Assembly (NCBI GenBank): GCA_006384855.1
Contig: VCJN01002642.1
Coordinates: forward strand, 1-64,000
Length of the DNA stretch: 64,000 nucleotides
Direction: 5' to 3'
Source: Tetraselmis striata
Lineage: Eukaryota; Chlorophyta; Chlorodendrophyceae; Chlorodendrales; Chlorodendraceae
In this document: positions 34,975 through 44,813 of the stretch, one piece after another
How the letters are laid out: every line of letters starts with the position of its first letter
How positions within the stretch are numbered: the first letter of the stretch is position 1
Made by a program: the position numbers and the translations under genes
Notes under the pieces: model-generated
Databases searched by the model: none
What the model was told of the DNA's origin: nothing
What the model saw: the letters and a program-made list of their open reading frames with translations, nothing else

Positions 34975-36040
34975 ACGTCAACCAGCGTCTCGCTGTAGTG
35001 GCAGCGGCCGTGGCAGTGGCCGTGGCCTTGGCAGTGGTAGGCTTATCACCTGATGTGAGCTGGGGGACTACAGGATTTTGACCCCCCCCCCCCCCCCCCC
35101 CCTCTCCGCTTTCCCTCTGATCAGGAGCCAGCCGGGCTCCCGCCCGCAGGACATCTTCACCTTCGCCTTCCAAACAGTATGCTGGTGCTGGTTTGTGAAG
35201 GTGCCCCGCTGGTTGCCCCTCCAAGACAGCCCCGCTGCCCTGCTGCCCTGCGACATGTGCCTTGCTGACAGTCTGCGCGACGCCGCTGCCACCGGGGGCC
35301 AGGTGTGGATGTGGCACTTCAGCAACGCCGCAAAGGTGCTGCCTGGTGCCACTGGCTTTGGCTGGTTCTTTCGTTACCTCACATTCTTTGGCTTCACGAT
35401 CCAGACGTTCACCCTCACGCTCAGCGTCTTCGCCTCGTGTACATTGTCGGTGCGCCCCCCCCCCCCCCACCCCCCCCCCCCCCCCCCCCAAATTCTTACA
35501 GCCGCAACCCTATCGCCTACAGCAGCCTGAGCCCCTCCATTCACGCGGCGCCCGCAGGCGAAGAATATATCCCTGGGCCGCGGCCAGCGCGTGCGCGACC
35601 TCGCGGACAACTTTTCGTCGGCTGCCTTTGGGCTCGCCAACGTGGTGACGGTGATGTTCCACATTGTGCGGGTGATGCGCGGCCCCGACAGTGCGGTGGA
35701 GGGCGGCCACATCGAGCGCCCCTTCTGGCTGGGCTTCACAGTGCACAACATGAACGTGATCGTGGCGTGGGTGCACCTGCTGCTGTCGCCGCACAGCTTC
35801 AGCCCCAGTGCGCGCAAGCTCAGCGTCAGCTTCATGCTCACCTACGTCGTGTGGATCCAGGTCTGCCAGCACATGAACGGCAGCTGGCCCTACCCCATCC
35901 TCAACGCGCTGCCCTACCCATGGGGCTTCATCGGCCTCGCCGGTCTCGCGTGCCTCATCTTCCTCGCCATGTTTGAGATCGGCCGCGCTGTCAAGCGCAC
36001 CGTGGGCCTCCGCGGGGCCGGCCATGTCAAGGCGGCATGA
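34975..36040 (+). CDS. AIG1/ADTRP-family membrane protein (5' end unresolved)
   Basis: Exons: 34975-35054, 35150-35449, 35558-36040, joined in phase. Exon 1 here begins after an acceptor, so an upstream coding exon is missing. The animal family members AIG1 and ADTRP are multi-pass threonine hydrolases of fatty-acid esters of hydroxy fatty acids. Support: FRYLTFFGFTIQTFT matches the conserved helix with the active-site Thr, and FWLGFTVHNMNVIVAWVHLL matches the helix with the conserved His. GSWPYPIL near the C-terminus matches the family's G-x-W-x-YP motif. About six hydrophobic helices are visible in ~286 residues. A poly-C tract fills much of both introns (35083-35102, 35456-35490). TGTAA at 36059-36063 is a likely poly(A) signal. 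Enzymatic function in algae is inferred. Confidence 0.7.
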
Positions 36041-36063
36041 CGCTGTGCCAGCTATATATGTAA

Positions 36064-37253
36064 TGCCTTCCTAACAGTCCAAAGACGTCCACTGGGCGCT
36101 GCCATCAAGAGCGGCATTACGAGCTCTTGAAGCGCTATCACAGACCCGTAATATGCTACAGTGGCACGCAGAGGCACGCATGATATACTTTACTACGGTG
36201 GCTGCCCCTCCCCCCGCCCCCCACCCTCCCGTCCCGTACAAACAGAGTGGTCTATGTAAGTCGAGAGGCTCGAAAGATATGGTGACCATACCAGGGGAGT
36301 AGTATAATAACATGTCGTACACTGCGGACAGCATATTTCGATTAGATGCGGCATGCACCTGACAACGACTGCGGAGCAATAGCGGGGATTTGCCAGGACG
36401 GGTGACGAACAGATGTCAAAGCATGTCCAAAACTTTGAGGCGAGGGATCTGTACGTTATGGTACGTGTTGGTACGTTGGTACGTCTGTTGATATGTCACC
36501 TATATATAAACAATCTTGGGGGGGGGGGGGGGAGGGGGAAGGGGGGGGGTCATGCCTCCCGTCAGGCGGGGTGCATGCATGCTATTGGAACGTTGTGGCC
36601 GTAGCGCTGCTATCGTTTCAGCCAGGTTTTACCTCTGGCAGGCTGGGAAGCTGTAAAGACAGCAAGATTGAGACATTTGCTATATTCTCGCCACATTTCG
36701 GCTATACATCTGACTTCTGAGAGGTAGTAGGGCAGGCTGTTACTTGCGGCGTTCTTATCTGCTGCGCCGGCACCCGTAGGCTGACGATCGGCGACGGAAT
36801 ACGCACTGCGCTTGGAATGCGGCATTGTGGGCAGCGTTGGCTCGCGAGGGAGGGCGGCGACACTGTGGTGGCTGTGCAGGCGGCAGTAGCAGGTGGGGCG
36901 GAGGGGGGTTTGATTACAATGTCAAAGGGGGCTCCGCATGTTTGCTATGTACAGTACAACGTAGGCCCTTATGATGAGGCAGCTAGTGGGGGTGGGGGGT
37001 GGGGGGAAGCAGGACTAGCAGGCGGCGCGAGTGTCCAGCCGTGACGATCCCTGGACGGGCGTGAGCAGAGAAGTTGCGCTGGTCACGGCCTTCCCTGCAA
37101 CCTCGCTGCTGCCATCTTCCCAACCATGCTGCCCCGCCGCGCAGCGCCCTCACGCCTGCACCACCTTCATGCCTACGCGCGCAGCCGCCGGGGAGCCGTC
37201 AGCAATCTGCGGCTAGTGGCCGGAGGGCACAGTGGCATCCGCAGCAGCGGGGG
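36064..37253. other. Convergent intergenic region between AIG1-like and PAN genes
   Basis: 1.2 kb with no supported gene. G-rich tracts lie at 36519-36549. A TTACA at 36913-36917 could be the TGTAA signal of the minus-strand PAN gene. Confidence 0.5.
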
Positions 37254-39813
37254 TCAGGCGGCACCTGTGAGGTCCGCGCGCTCCTGCTGCAGGCGGTCGC
37301 ACGTCGGCTTGATGTAGCACGCGCGCCGCGCTGGGTTGTACGTGAACCCGACGCAGCCGCTCCCGGCGGCGGTGCAGGCGCGCTCGCAGTCCGCGAGGGT
37401 GGCGTCCCGAAGGACCTGCGGGGCGGCAATGACAGCCCGGGTATAAGACGCCATCACGCAATGCAGGCAACCCAGCGGATGACCATGGCTCCATCACAAT
37501 GGGGGCACGGAGTCACTTAGATATGCGGGCCCCTTCGTTCCTTTCATCGGCAAGTGGAGCTGCCAGCAGTTATTTCAGCAGTTGATTGCATTATAAAGAG
37601 GCAAACTACCAACGCCACTTTGGGTGGAGACAGGGCAATAAAAAAGTGAATTTGAGCATTTGAAGGTTTTGTATCGAATTTCTCAGACTTTGGGGGGGGG
37701 GGGGGGGGGGGGGGGCGTCTGCGGTTGAAGGTATCGCCATCCCTCCCACCATCGCAGGGAGGGTTTGGATGGCATCTAACTGGGGGCGCCGCACCTGATG
37801 GGGATCCTTGCAGGCCACGCCGGCCTTGAGAATGTAGGCCACCATTCCTGCATCTGCAATAAAGAAGAGGGGGCATGACGTGTCACTTCAAGCAGCACGT
37901 ATCCGGGAAATAATGAATCGTGTTGCCGCATGATGCCAGTACATCTGTGCAGTTTCCGCAGTCGGTGCTGATCTGTGCCGGTGGTCTCTCTCCACCCAAA
38001 GTATGGACGCGGGAGGACAGCGGGGGGGGGGGGGGAGGGGGGGGGGGGGGCGCGAGGGGGGCGGGCGCACCATTGCCGCGGCGCGAGGTGGCCGAGTACG
38101 TTGTCGCCACCACGGTGCGGTCCTCGCACTCGGGCATCAGCCGGCAGATGCGGGCGAGCTTGGCGTAGGTGTAGGCCTGGCAGCGGCGGTCGCCATCGCA
38201 GAAGTCCTCGCACGCCTCCAAACTGCTGTCGCGCACCACCTGCGGAGCGCGGTGGGGGCGCCATCTCAGAGCGCATGCCACAGAATGCATCATCACGAGC
38301 ACTCCCGGCCGAGCGACTGCTGCGGGGTATTCGTATGACATGTCATATCTGTATCGCGGGTGGGACTTCGGAATGCAGGCATTCCCACTCGCACCCCATC
38401 ATTGAAATCATCACGCAGATACTCTGGAGGGACCAGCCGCGTGGCGGGTTACCTTGACAGGCTCCCCGCGGCAGGCCATGTTGTCATGGTAGTCGTACAA
38501 GCTGTGCGCGGACTCTGTCATGACAGGCGGCATGAGTGACACACGGCGTCAGAAGTAGCCAGCCAAAAACAGCTATGATATTGCATTGAACAAAGTTTGG
38601 CGCTGCACATCTTGCGTGTAAAGTTGTGACGGTTAGTTAATTGTCGCCATGCTTGAATGGCTCCTAATCACACTTGGGTCGCCGCTTCATGCAAGCGATA
38701 GCCTGATTGGAAGGCACCGCCAAATGCAACCTGACGCTACAGTTGCAAAAACCGTGTGTTGTTGGTGCCGTTTGTCCGGTGCCAGCTGCGGCTGATGCGT
38801 TGTGCTCTGGATCGCTGCGCAATGGCTGTGTGTGCGCGCCGCCATTTGTTTGTTTTCCCAGTCAGGCCGTGACTACTTGTCTGAGACACGTATCCGGTTA
38901 CTGGTACCACAGCGTGTCATGCCCGTAGGTCCATGCCTGCGATGCGCCAAACGCGAGCAGGGTAACGCTTCGAAGAGGGGCGGACTGACGCGCGCGCGGG
39001 GGTGGGAGGGGCTTGCCTTGCGACGCCTCTGCCCCACATAGTTGGAGCATGCAAACGTGGTCGACCAGGTCGAGGCGAAAGTCGCCGCAGCTGGCTCCCA
39101 GATCACCGCACATCTTGTTGCATGCGGCCCATGTGCTCGCGGCGTGCGTTCGCACAGAATAGCGCGGGCAGCTCCGGTTGCCGGGCAGGCTGCTGTCGGT
39201 GGCGGCCAGCCGCCGACCGCCCAGCCGCCCTTCCTCCCAAGTCGCAAACTCCCACGAGTTCGCTTGGCCGGCCTCGGCCTTCAGTGTGCTGGCGTCCGAC
39301 ACATCTAACAGGCCGCGGGCGGGCACAAAGGTCAAAACAGACTGCAAGAATTTGCAGATTTCAGGAGGCCGGGAGAGCGCGCGCGGGGGAGGCGGGGGGG
39401 GGGGGGGGGGGGGGGGGGGCTCAGGGTGTGTGCCCCCGACCAAGCGGCCAGTCCGTGTAACGCCACTCCTTTGGTCCGACGGGGGCCAAGACGCACCCCG
39501 GTGGCCAAAATGATAGGGCAGGAGCAGCAGGACCGCCACGGCAGGGGTGGAGGGGCTCACCCGCGGGCGGGTCGTCGCGCCAGGTGACCCCGTTGTGCAG
39601 GTAGAGCGCGGCATATAGCAGCAGCGCGAGCGCCGCCCCGCCGCCGAAAACAAGCCATACCCCCCCGCGAGCCCCGCCCCGCTTGGCCGCTGGACGCGGC
39701 GCCTCCAGCGGCGCGGCCGGCTGAATCTCGGGAAATAGGTCATCCGTGCTGGCGCCCGCAGGGGCCTTCTTTGGAAGCAGCGGGTTGGAGACGCAGAGCT
39801 CCACGTCCGCCAT
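37254..39813 (-). CDS. Type II membrane protein with PAN/Apple-like repeats (6 exons, 330 aa)
   Basis: Exons in transcript order: 39813-39561, 39304-39017, 38514-38453, 38239-38071, 37853-37795, 37415-37254; all in phase, 993 nt including stop. Residues 1-50 are a short cytoplasmic part, and ~51-72 (GVWLVFGGGAALALLLYAAL) form an uncleaved signal anchor. The lumenal or extracellular part has at least three Cys-rich PAN/Apple-like units. The clearest are VVRDSSLEACEDFC...CQAYTY...CRL and VLRDATLADCERAC...CVGFTY...CYIK. A more divergent one spans AACNKMCGDLGASCGDF. PAN domains bind proteins or sugars. The intron after 39017 has a GC donor (AAG then GCAAGC). Introns 1, 4 and 5 carry long G runs on the plus strand (39393-39419, 38022-38050, 37692-37714). 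No homologue with known function is recognised. Confidence 0.72.
39393..39419 (-). repeat. Poly-C (sense) tract in PAN-gene intron 1
   Basis: About 27 consecutive G on the plus strand, inside the intron between 39305 and 39560. Confidence 0.95.
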
Positions 39814-40300
39814 GGTGGATGCTGCCGTCTGGTGGTTACTTTGCTCGATGCTACTTGTTATCCTTGCAAGCGGTCCACTCCAGCGCGTTGACCGCTTTAT
39901 CGGGGAAAATCCCCCGCCGTGTCACTGCTTAGCGAAGCACAATTCAAGCTGCTGCCAAATTGGCGAGGATGCGCAGGCCGACGAGCGCTGGTGAGCTGGT
40001 GATCCGCTCGGTGGCGCCTCCAAGAACAGTGCTGACGAGTCGACGATGCGCGTCGCTATGCACAGCACACTTATGCATGCTGTCTATCGCGACTACTGTA
40101 TACCCGTAAATCCTTATTGACGACGACAACGACGCACTACGAGCTACGACGCCCCGCCCCGCGCAGCGCGGTCGGGGTTGAATGGCGGATAGTCGACTAT
40201 TAATAAATATAGTCGCTATATTATGATGAGGGATTGCTCCGGTTTATTGCTGCTGAATTAGACCTGGTCCATACGGACTTCGGTGCTGACGAACACCTCG

Positions 40301-40329
40301 TCATTTCAAAGATGAGTCTGGTTTTGCCA
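40301..40329 (-). repeat. Split direct repeat B2 (29 bp)
   Basis: TCATTTCAAAGATGAGTCTG followed by GTTTTGCCA. It is the outer right end of the element in coding orientation and differs from B1 at one base. Confidence 0.85.
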
Positions 40330-40421
40330 AAAAGGTCGCGCAGGCTGTTTTACACGGTCAAGAGCCGAAATTGGCAGGATGGTTTAGCGAAAGCGTGGAG
40401 GGAAAACGGAGTCAGGGGGGG

Positions 40422-40608
40422 CGCTGCGTGGAACGCAGCGAAAACTGGAAGATGGCAGGCTCAGCTGTTCTGGCTGCTTTTATGTCTACTCGTGCTGCAC
40501 CCAAAAAGGGCGCAACAACAGATGCCTAGTTCCCGTACCACTGAGCAGAACTTGTAGCTAAAAAGCGGTTAGGTCAAGGAGGGAAACCCCATAAACTAGT
40601 TTAGATCA
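40422..40608 (-). repeat. Split direct repeat A2 (187 bp)
   Basis: Near-identical to 43338-43528. It contains the short palindromic stretch CGCTGCGTGGAACGCAGCG and ends in ACTAGTTTAGATCA. Confidence 0.9.
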
Positions 40609-40634
40609 TTTCAAAGTTGAGTCTGGTTTTGCCA
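40606..40634 (-). repeat. Split direct repeat B1 (29 bp)
   Basis: Copy of B2 with one mismatch. It overlaps the end of A2 by three bases (TCA), so A2 and B1 are directly joined, as expected for a circle junction. Confidence 0.85.
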
Positions 40635-40687
40635 GTCTTGAGCGAACGGAGAGAGCGGTGGATTGACGGAGAAGAGGTAGCGCCAAG

Positions 40688-42312
40688 TCATGAAGGAGGC
40701 ACTGGGAAGGCCACCGCTGCGGAGTCCTGTTGGACTTGGAAGTGGCGGAGGGGGGCGATGTGTCCAAAGAAGAACCACGCGCCAGGTGAAGGAAGAACGT
40801 TGGGGTCGATGTAGTCCAGAACGACGTCAGAGTTAGTGGCCCAACCGCCTTGGTAGCGAATGTGGGACAATGGCACTCCGATGGCGTTTGCTGCAGAGGC
40901 TGCGCCTTTGCGAAGACTGTGTGAAGTCCAGGAAGTGCCAGCAGGGGGGCAACGTTGACTAGACTGATGGCTGCAGACAGCCAATCTGACATTGTAGCCG
41001 CAGTCCAAGGTTTTGACTGCTCGGCCGCAGTGACAGCCCAGAAGTTTGATGTAGCCAAGCCAACAGTAACTAGGGGGACAGATTGGACGTTGTCGATGAA
41101 GTAGTGCAAGAGACGTGCCACTCGAGTGTGCTCGGACACCGGAAGGAGAAGTACGCATAGGTCGTCGGGTCCCCGTCGGCTAGCGCGACCCTTCTCGCGG
41201 TACACTTGCAAGGTGATGTTGTAGGTGTCGACATGCACATCTCGCACTCGACACGAGACGCCGGTAAGGCCCCTGGCGAAGAACACGAAGTTGACAACCG
41301 AGGCCAAGAGGGCTCGGAAGTCGGGGTGGTACTCTGGGTAAGGAGCAGACACAATTAGCTCGACCTTTGTGACGAAGCGGTAGGCTACATCCGCAGGCAG
41401 AGGGACATGCAAAGGGGCAGCGTCTAGCCGGCGCTGACGCAGCATCAGCCCACGCCTTGCTGAAGTGAGGTGTAGACTGTCCTTGGCGATTGGGACGAGG
41501 TTGTGCAGCTCGAAGAACGTGTTGATTGCGGACAGGTAGGGTTGCAGCGACTTAGCTGCGATGTGCCCTCGCTCCCCGATCCAGGCAACATACCGAACGA
41601 CAGTAGCAGTAGTCGCCTCCAGCGGGCTGATGTTCTCAGAGTCGTGGCAGAACTCCGCGAACTGAGACAGTCTGCCGGCGTAGCTCTTGAGTGTCTGAGC
41701 GTTGAGGGAACTTGAGAGCAGGTCGAGCGTCCGCTGGCCCAGCTCGTCCGAGCCGAACGCCTCCTGCAGCCGGGATCGCAGTGACGCAGCCCACGGGGCG
41801 ACAGCTGCGGGCTCGTCAATTACGTACGTGCGTCGTTTTACCGACAGAGTTCCACCAGTACGACTACTGTTCGCAAAGTACTCGGCAGCAGCGGTTAGGT
41901 TTCCGGCGGTTGGCCGGTAGCTGCTGGACGGGTTTGCAGTAGCTTCAGTACGGGTTTGCGGGGCTAGGTTCAGGTAAGAGGGCCGCCCCGCGCGCCCTTC
42001 GCGCTCGTAGCGCCTGTCTCGTGCATAACGTACACGCGCGAAACTTGGTCGTTGCGAACCAGTTGTGACACGTAGTGTAACAACCATCGGACGCAGAGAT
42101 GGGGTGGTAAGGAAGGCGGTTGGTTGAGCCGCCATGTGCAGGTGTGCGGATGGTTGAGCCGCACTCGGTTGTAGATGTAAGAAGCGCCGCACCGAGGAAG
42201 GTCTAAATGAAGTCTGTAAGGTGGGGGGGTCAGGTCCTGACACAGGGCGCTCATCTCGCCGTTGCGCTGCAAGGGTGCGTCTTGCGGCGGTCACCGAAAG
42301 GTGGCCTCGCAA
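40688..42312 (-). pseudogene. Tyrosine recombinase, frameshifted
   Basis: One frame runs from ATG at 42312 through an N-terminal SAM-like domain (AQTLKSYAGRLSQFAEFC) and the start of the catalytic domain (FFARGLTGVSCRVRDVHV, with the first catalytic Arg). At a run of six G (40944-40949) the sensible frame shifts. The second frame carries HSLRKGAASAANA (His at 40919-40921, Arg at 40910-40912), GGW and the nucleophile Tyr in VLDYI (40811-40813), then stops at 40688. Together these give the R-H-R-W-Y set of the family. With the frameshift the product lacks His, Arg and Tyr. The single-base difference could be a decay mutation, an assembly error in the homopolymer, or a slippage site. Role: insertion of the circular DNA form. 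Confidence 0.8.
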
Positions 42313-42348
42313 AGCTCCAGCAGCTCCGACGAAAGGCGCCCTACACCG

Positions 42349-43257
42349 TCACTCGTGCTCACCTTCGCGGCCACGTCCACGCCCCCCGCCACGTCCTCGC
42401 CCACGCCCGCGACCTGCAGCTGCAGCTGCTACTCGGGCAGTAGCGGTTGCCTTTGCGCTGCTGGCAACGGTCGCCTCGAAGACACGACGCTCGTAGTCCT
42501 TCATGAGGTCCCCAAAAATCGCGGAACCCAGATGCTCCGAAGCAGGCTGAAAATGATGGGCTCGCAGCACGTCCAGAACACCTTGGTCACCGTGCACACG
42601 CTTGATCTCATTTAGCCTCCGCAGGAAAGCCAGACGAAAACGAAACGCCTTGTCGATGGCCTCGGCGTGATTCCGAGCTCTCGCGAGGTAGGGGGTGAAG
42701 TCCTGGTTAGCGGCAGGGACGTAAGGTAGCAGCTCGTCGAGAGCTACGAAAAGTGCGGCCATGTGGGCCCCGAAACACGACATCCACAAATACTCCTCCT
42801 GGGCCGGCAGACGCCGGTCGTCCTGCTTGAGGTACTCGTTCGTTAGGTCGGTGCTCAGGGGGAAGAGTCCAGGCACTCGGCTGACCGGTCGAACGGCCTC
42901 GTAACCAGACTCTGCTCTCTGCAGTAGCTCTGGCACCGCGAGGTAGTCGTCCTCGGCACTCACGGATTTTGCTCCGACACGGCCGCTCTGGGCTAGCTCT
43001 AGCAAGTCGGGGCGCTCTGCGGCTCCCCCGCTGCCTGTCGGCTGTCCCGCGAAGCGCTGCCCGGAGCCGGAGCCATATGCCCCTTCCCCATCAACAACGC
43101 GATCACGAGCCGTCAGTTGTGCCACAGCTGTAGCCAACTCTCGCAGTAATGAAGATTGGGCCCTCATATCTGCGTTCAGCGACTCCAACGTCGGCTCGGC
43201 GACGGGTTCTTCTCCATCTGGCATGGTAACGCACGGACGTACGGACGAGAATATCAC
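42349..43257 (-). CDS. Gag-like protein of the tyrosine-recombinase element (302 aa)
   Basis: Intact ORF between repeat A1 and the recombinase gene. The middle part is helical and mixed-charge (EEYLWMSCFGAHMAALFVAL, then AFRFRLAFLRRLNEIKRVHG). The C-terminus ends in an Arg-Gly-rich stretch (GRGRGRGRGGGRGRGR), suited to RNA binding. No zinc knuckle. Its position first in the element corresponds to gag in DIRS-like elements; the identification rests on position and composition rather than on a recognised domain. Confidence 0.6.
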   Translation of the reverse strand: MIFSSVRPCVTMPDGEEPVAEPTLESLNADMRAQSSLLRELATAVAQLTARDRVVDGEGAYGSGSGQRFAGQPTGSGGAAERPDLLELAQSGRVGAKSVSAEDDYLAVPELLQRAESGYEAVRPVSRVPGLFPLSTDLTNEYLKQDDRRLPAQEEYLWMSCFGAHMAALFVALDELLPYVPAANQDFTPYLARARNHAEAIDKAFRFRLAFLRRLNEIKRVHGDQGVLDVLRAHHFQPASEHLGSAIFGDLMKDYERRVFEATVASSAKATATARVAAAAAGRGRGRGRGGGRGRGREGEHE

Positions 43258-43337
43258 ACTCGGGTGGTGAGCTGGGTGTGGTCTTGAACAACCTGGGGTG
43301 ACCTTGCTCGCAACGGGTTACGAGACAGTTTTTACAT

Positions 43338-43528
43338 CGCTGCGTGGAACGCAGCGAAAACTGGAAGATGGCAGGCTCAGCTGTTCTGGCTGCTTTTATG
43401 TCTACTCGTGCTGCACCCAAAAAGGGCGCAACAACAGATGCCTAGTTCCCGTACGTACCACTGAGCAGCACTTGTAGCTAGAAAGCGGTTAGGTCAAGGA
43501 GGGAAACCCCATAAACTAGTTTAGATCA
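43338..43528 (-). repeat. Split direct repeat A1 (191 bp)
   Basis: Left terminal repeat of the element in coding orientation. It has a 4-bp GTAC insertion relative to A2 and about two substitutions. Confidence 0.9.
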
Positions 43529-44570
43529 ATACGGAGTGCTTAGGCCAGTAAGAATTGTTAGTGTGTTTTTGGCGGTACCCCCCACCCCTCTAATCTGACC
43601 CGCCCCTCCATATGTTTTGTAGCTGGCTGATGTACTCTGTAAAGTACTATCAACATCAATGTCCATGGGAAAATTGCTGCAATTGTCCATATATTGTGTA
43701 GGGGGCAGCTGTGCCACACGTGGGTGTGCATATCAAGGCATGAGGGCAGCATTGAGAGCACAAAGCAAATGATTATACAACAGTAGTGTTCTATGATTGC
43801 CCCTCCCCCCTCTGGCGTGTGCCCACCAGGCGAACTCGAAGTGGGACCGAGTGGGCGCACATCTTCCATCGCATCCCACAGGTTAAATTGTCTTGAAGCA
43901 TGCGGCCGCCACCGGACTTGCCGGTCACATGCCGCCTCTTATTGCCCGAGGATGGCGAGCTGGACAACTCATCAGACTCCACGACGACCACTACAATGTG
44001 TTCAGTAACGAGCTCAAAGGATAGGCTAGGGTCCGGGTCGTTCACTGCATGCTCTATAGCATGATGCGCACGCACGGTACGGGCCTCTAGCCAATCCTGC
44101 TCTAGGGGGTAGAGCACGGGCTTAACGGAAAACCCGAAAACTCCCTGCCGTCCCACTTCACCTCCCCCTTCACGGTGTGCCTCGTGGATACCGAATTACC
44201 GACATGGTGTCAGCTACCTAGGCCGAAAGCTGGCGACGTGAGGTAGGCGTGGTTGTGGACTGATAGGTAATTGCGCTCGGGGCAACAGCAGCATGCCGGC
44301 CTAGCGCGGCGGCGGCAGTGCTGGCGAGGGTTGTGCGGTGCGTACGGTACGGCGGTTAGTTGGAGCCGGTAAGCAAAGCGGAAGGTACTAGCCCAGCTAC
44401 TAAATCCCCCCCCCCTCCTTTGTTTTGAGCAGCATATGGCACCTAAAACACACTTGCAATACTTACTGGCCTTACCGGTACCTGGTAGCGATTACGGATG
44501 ACACCGCGCGGTCAGACGACCGCGCTTGCAGACTGGCAGTCATTTTCGTAATAATCTGTACAAGTTACAT
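43529..44570. other. Intergenic, no supported gene
   Basis: Short overlapping frames only. Nothing recognised. Confidence 0.5.
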
Positions 44571-44813
44571 CATCCCTTGTCCGCTCGGTTGAGCGGTCGT
44601 CTCGTACGCGAGAGGTCCCGGTATCGACTCATCCTGGTCAATTTAATTCGGCAATATCGTCCCGGCGTGTCCTGGGTTTACCCGGTTGATGCATAAGCCC
44701 TTCGGGGTTCGAATGAGGGAATGGTCTACGGTCTATGCCAGACCTAGGACTGCAGTTGGCGTAATAAGAGGTCAAGTGTTGGGGCGGCTTCGGCCGAAGT
44801 CCCGGGGAGAACC
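44571..44813 (+). mobile_element. tRNA-Thr-derived SINE, copy 2
   Basis: Same order of words as copy 1: CATCCCTTGTCCGCTCGG, anticodon arm with loop CTCGTAC (anticodon CGT), then the body with CCCTTCGGGGTTCGAATGAG and GGCGGCTTCGGCCGA. The T-arm is damaged (GGTATCGACTCATCC in place of GGTTCGATTCC). The 3' flank is T-rich (CTTTTACTTTT), perhaps a polymerase III terminator-like tail. Confidence 0.8.

Larger units (their letters stand above)
40301..43528 (-). mobile_element. Tyrosine-recombinase element with split direct repeats, no RT (DIRS/PAT-like)
   Basis: In coding (minus) orientation the order is A1 (43528-43338), gag-like ORF, recombinase, B1 (40634-40606), A2 (40608-40422), ~90 bp, B2 (40329-40301). 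A1 and A2 are 191 and 187 bp and nearly identical (one 4-bp indel and about two substitutions). B1 and B2 are 29 bp with one mismatch. A1-body-B1-A2-B2 is the split-direct-repeat layout of PAT/Ngaro-type YR retrotransposons known from volvocine algae. No reverse transcriptase or RNase H is encoded; only ~36 bp separate the two ORFs. No target duplication was found, as expected for recombinase-mediated insertion. Confidence 0.8.

Noticed and set aside
44087..44130. tRNA-like D-arm (GCTCTAGGGGGTAGAGC)
   Set aside because: No T-arm/B box at the right distance and no anticodon stem; a chance hairpin.
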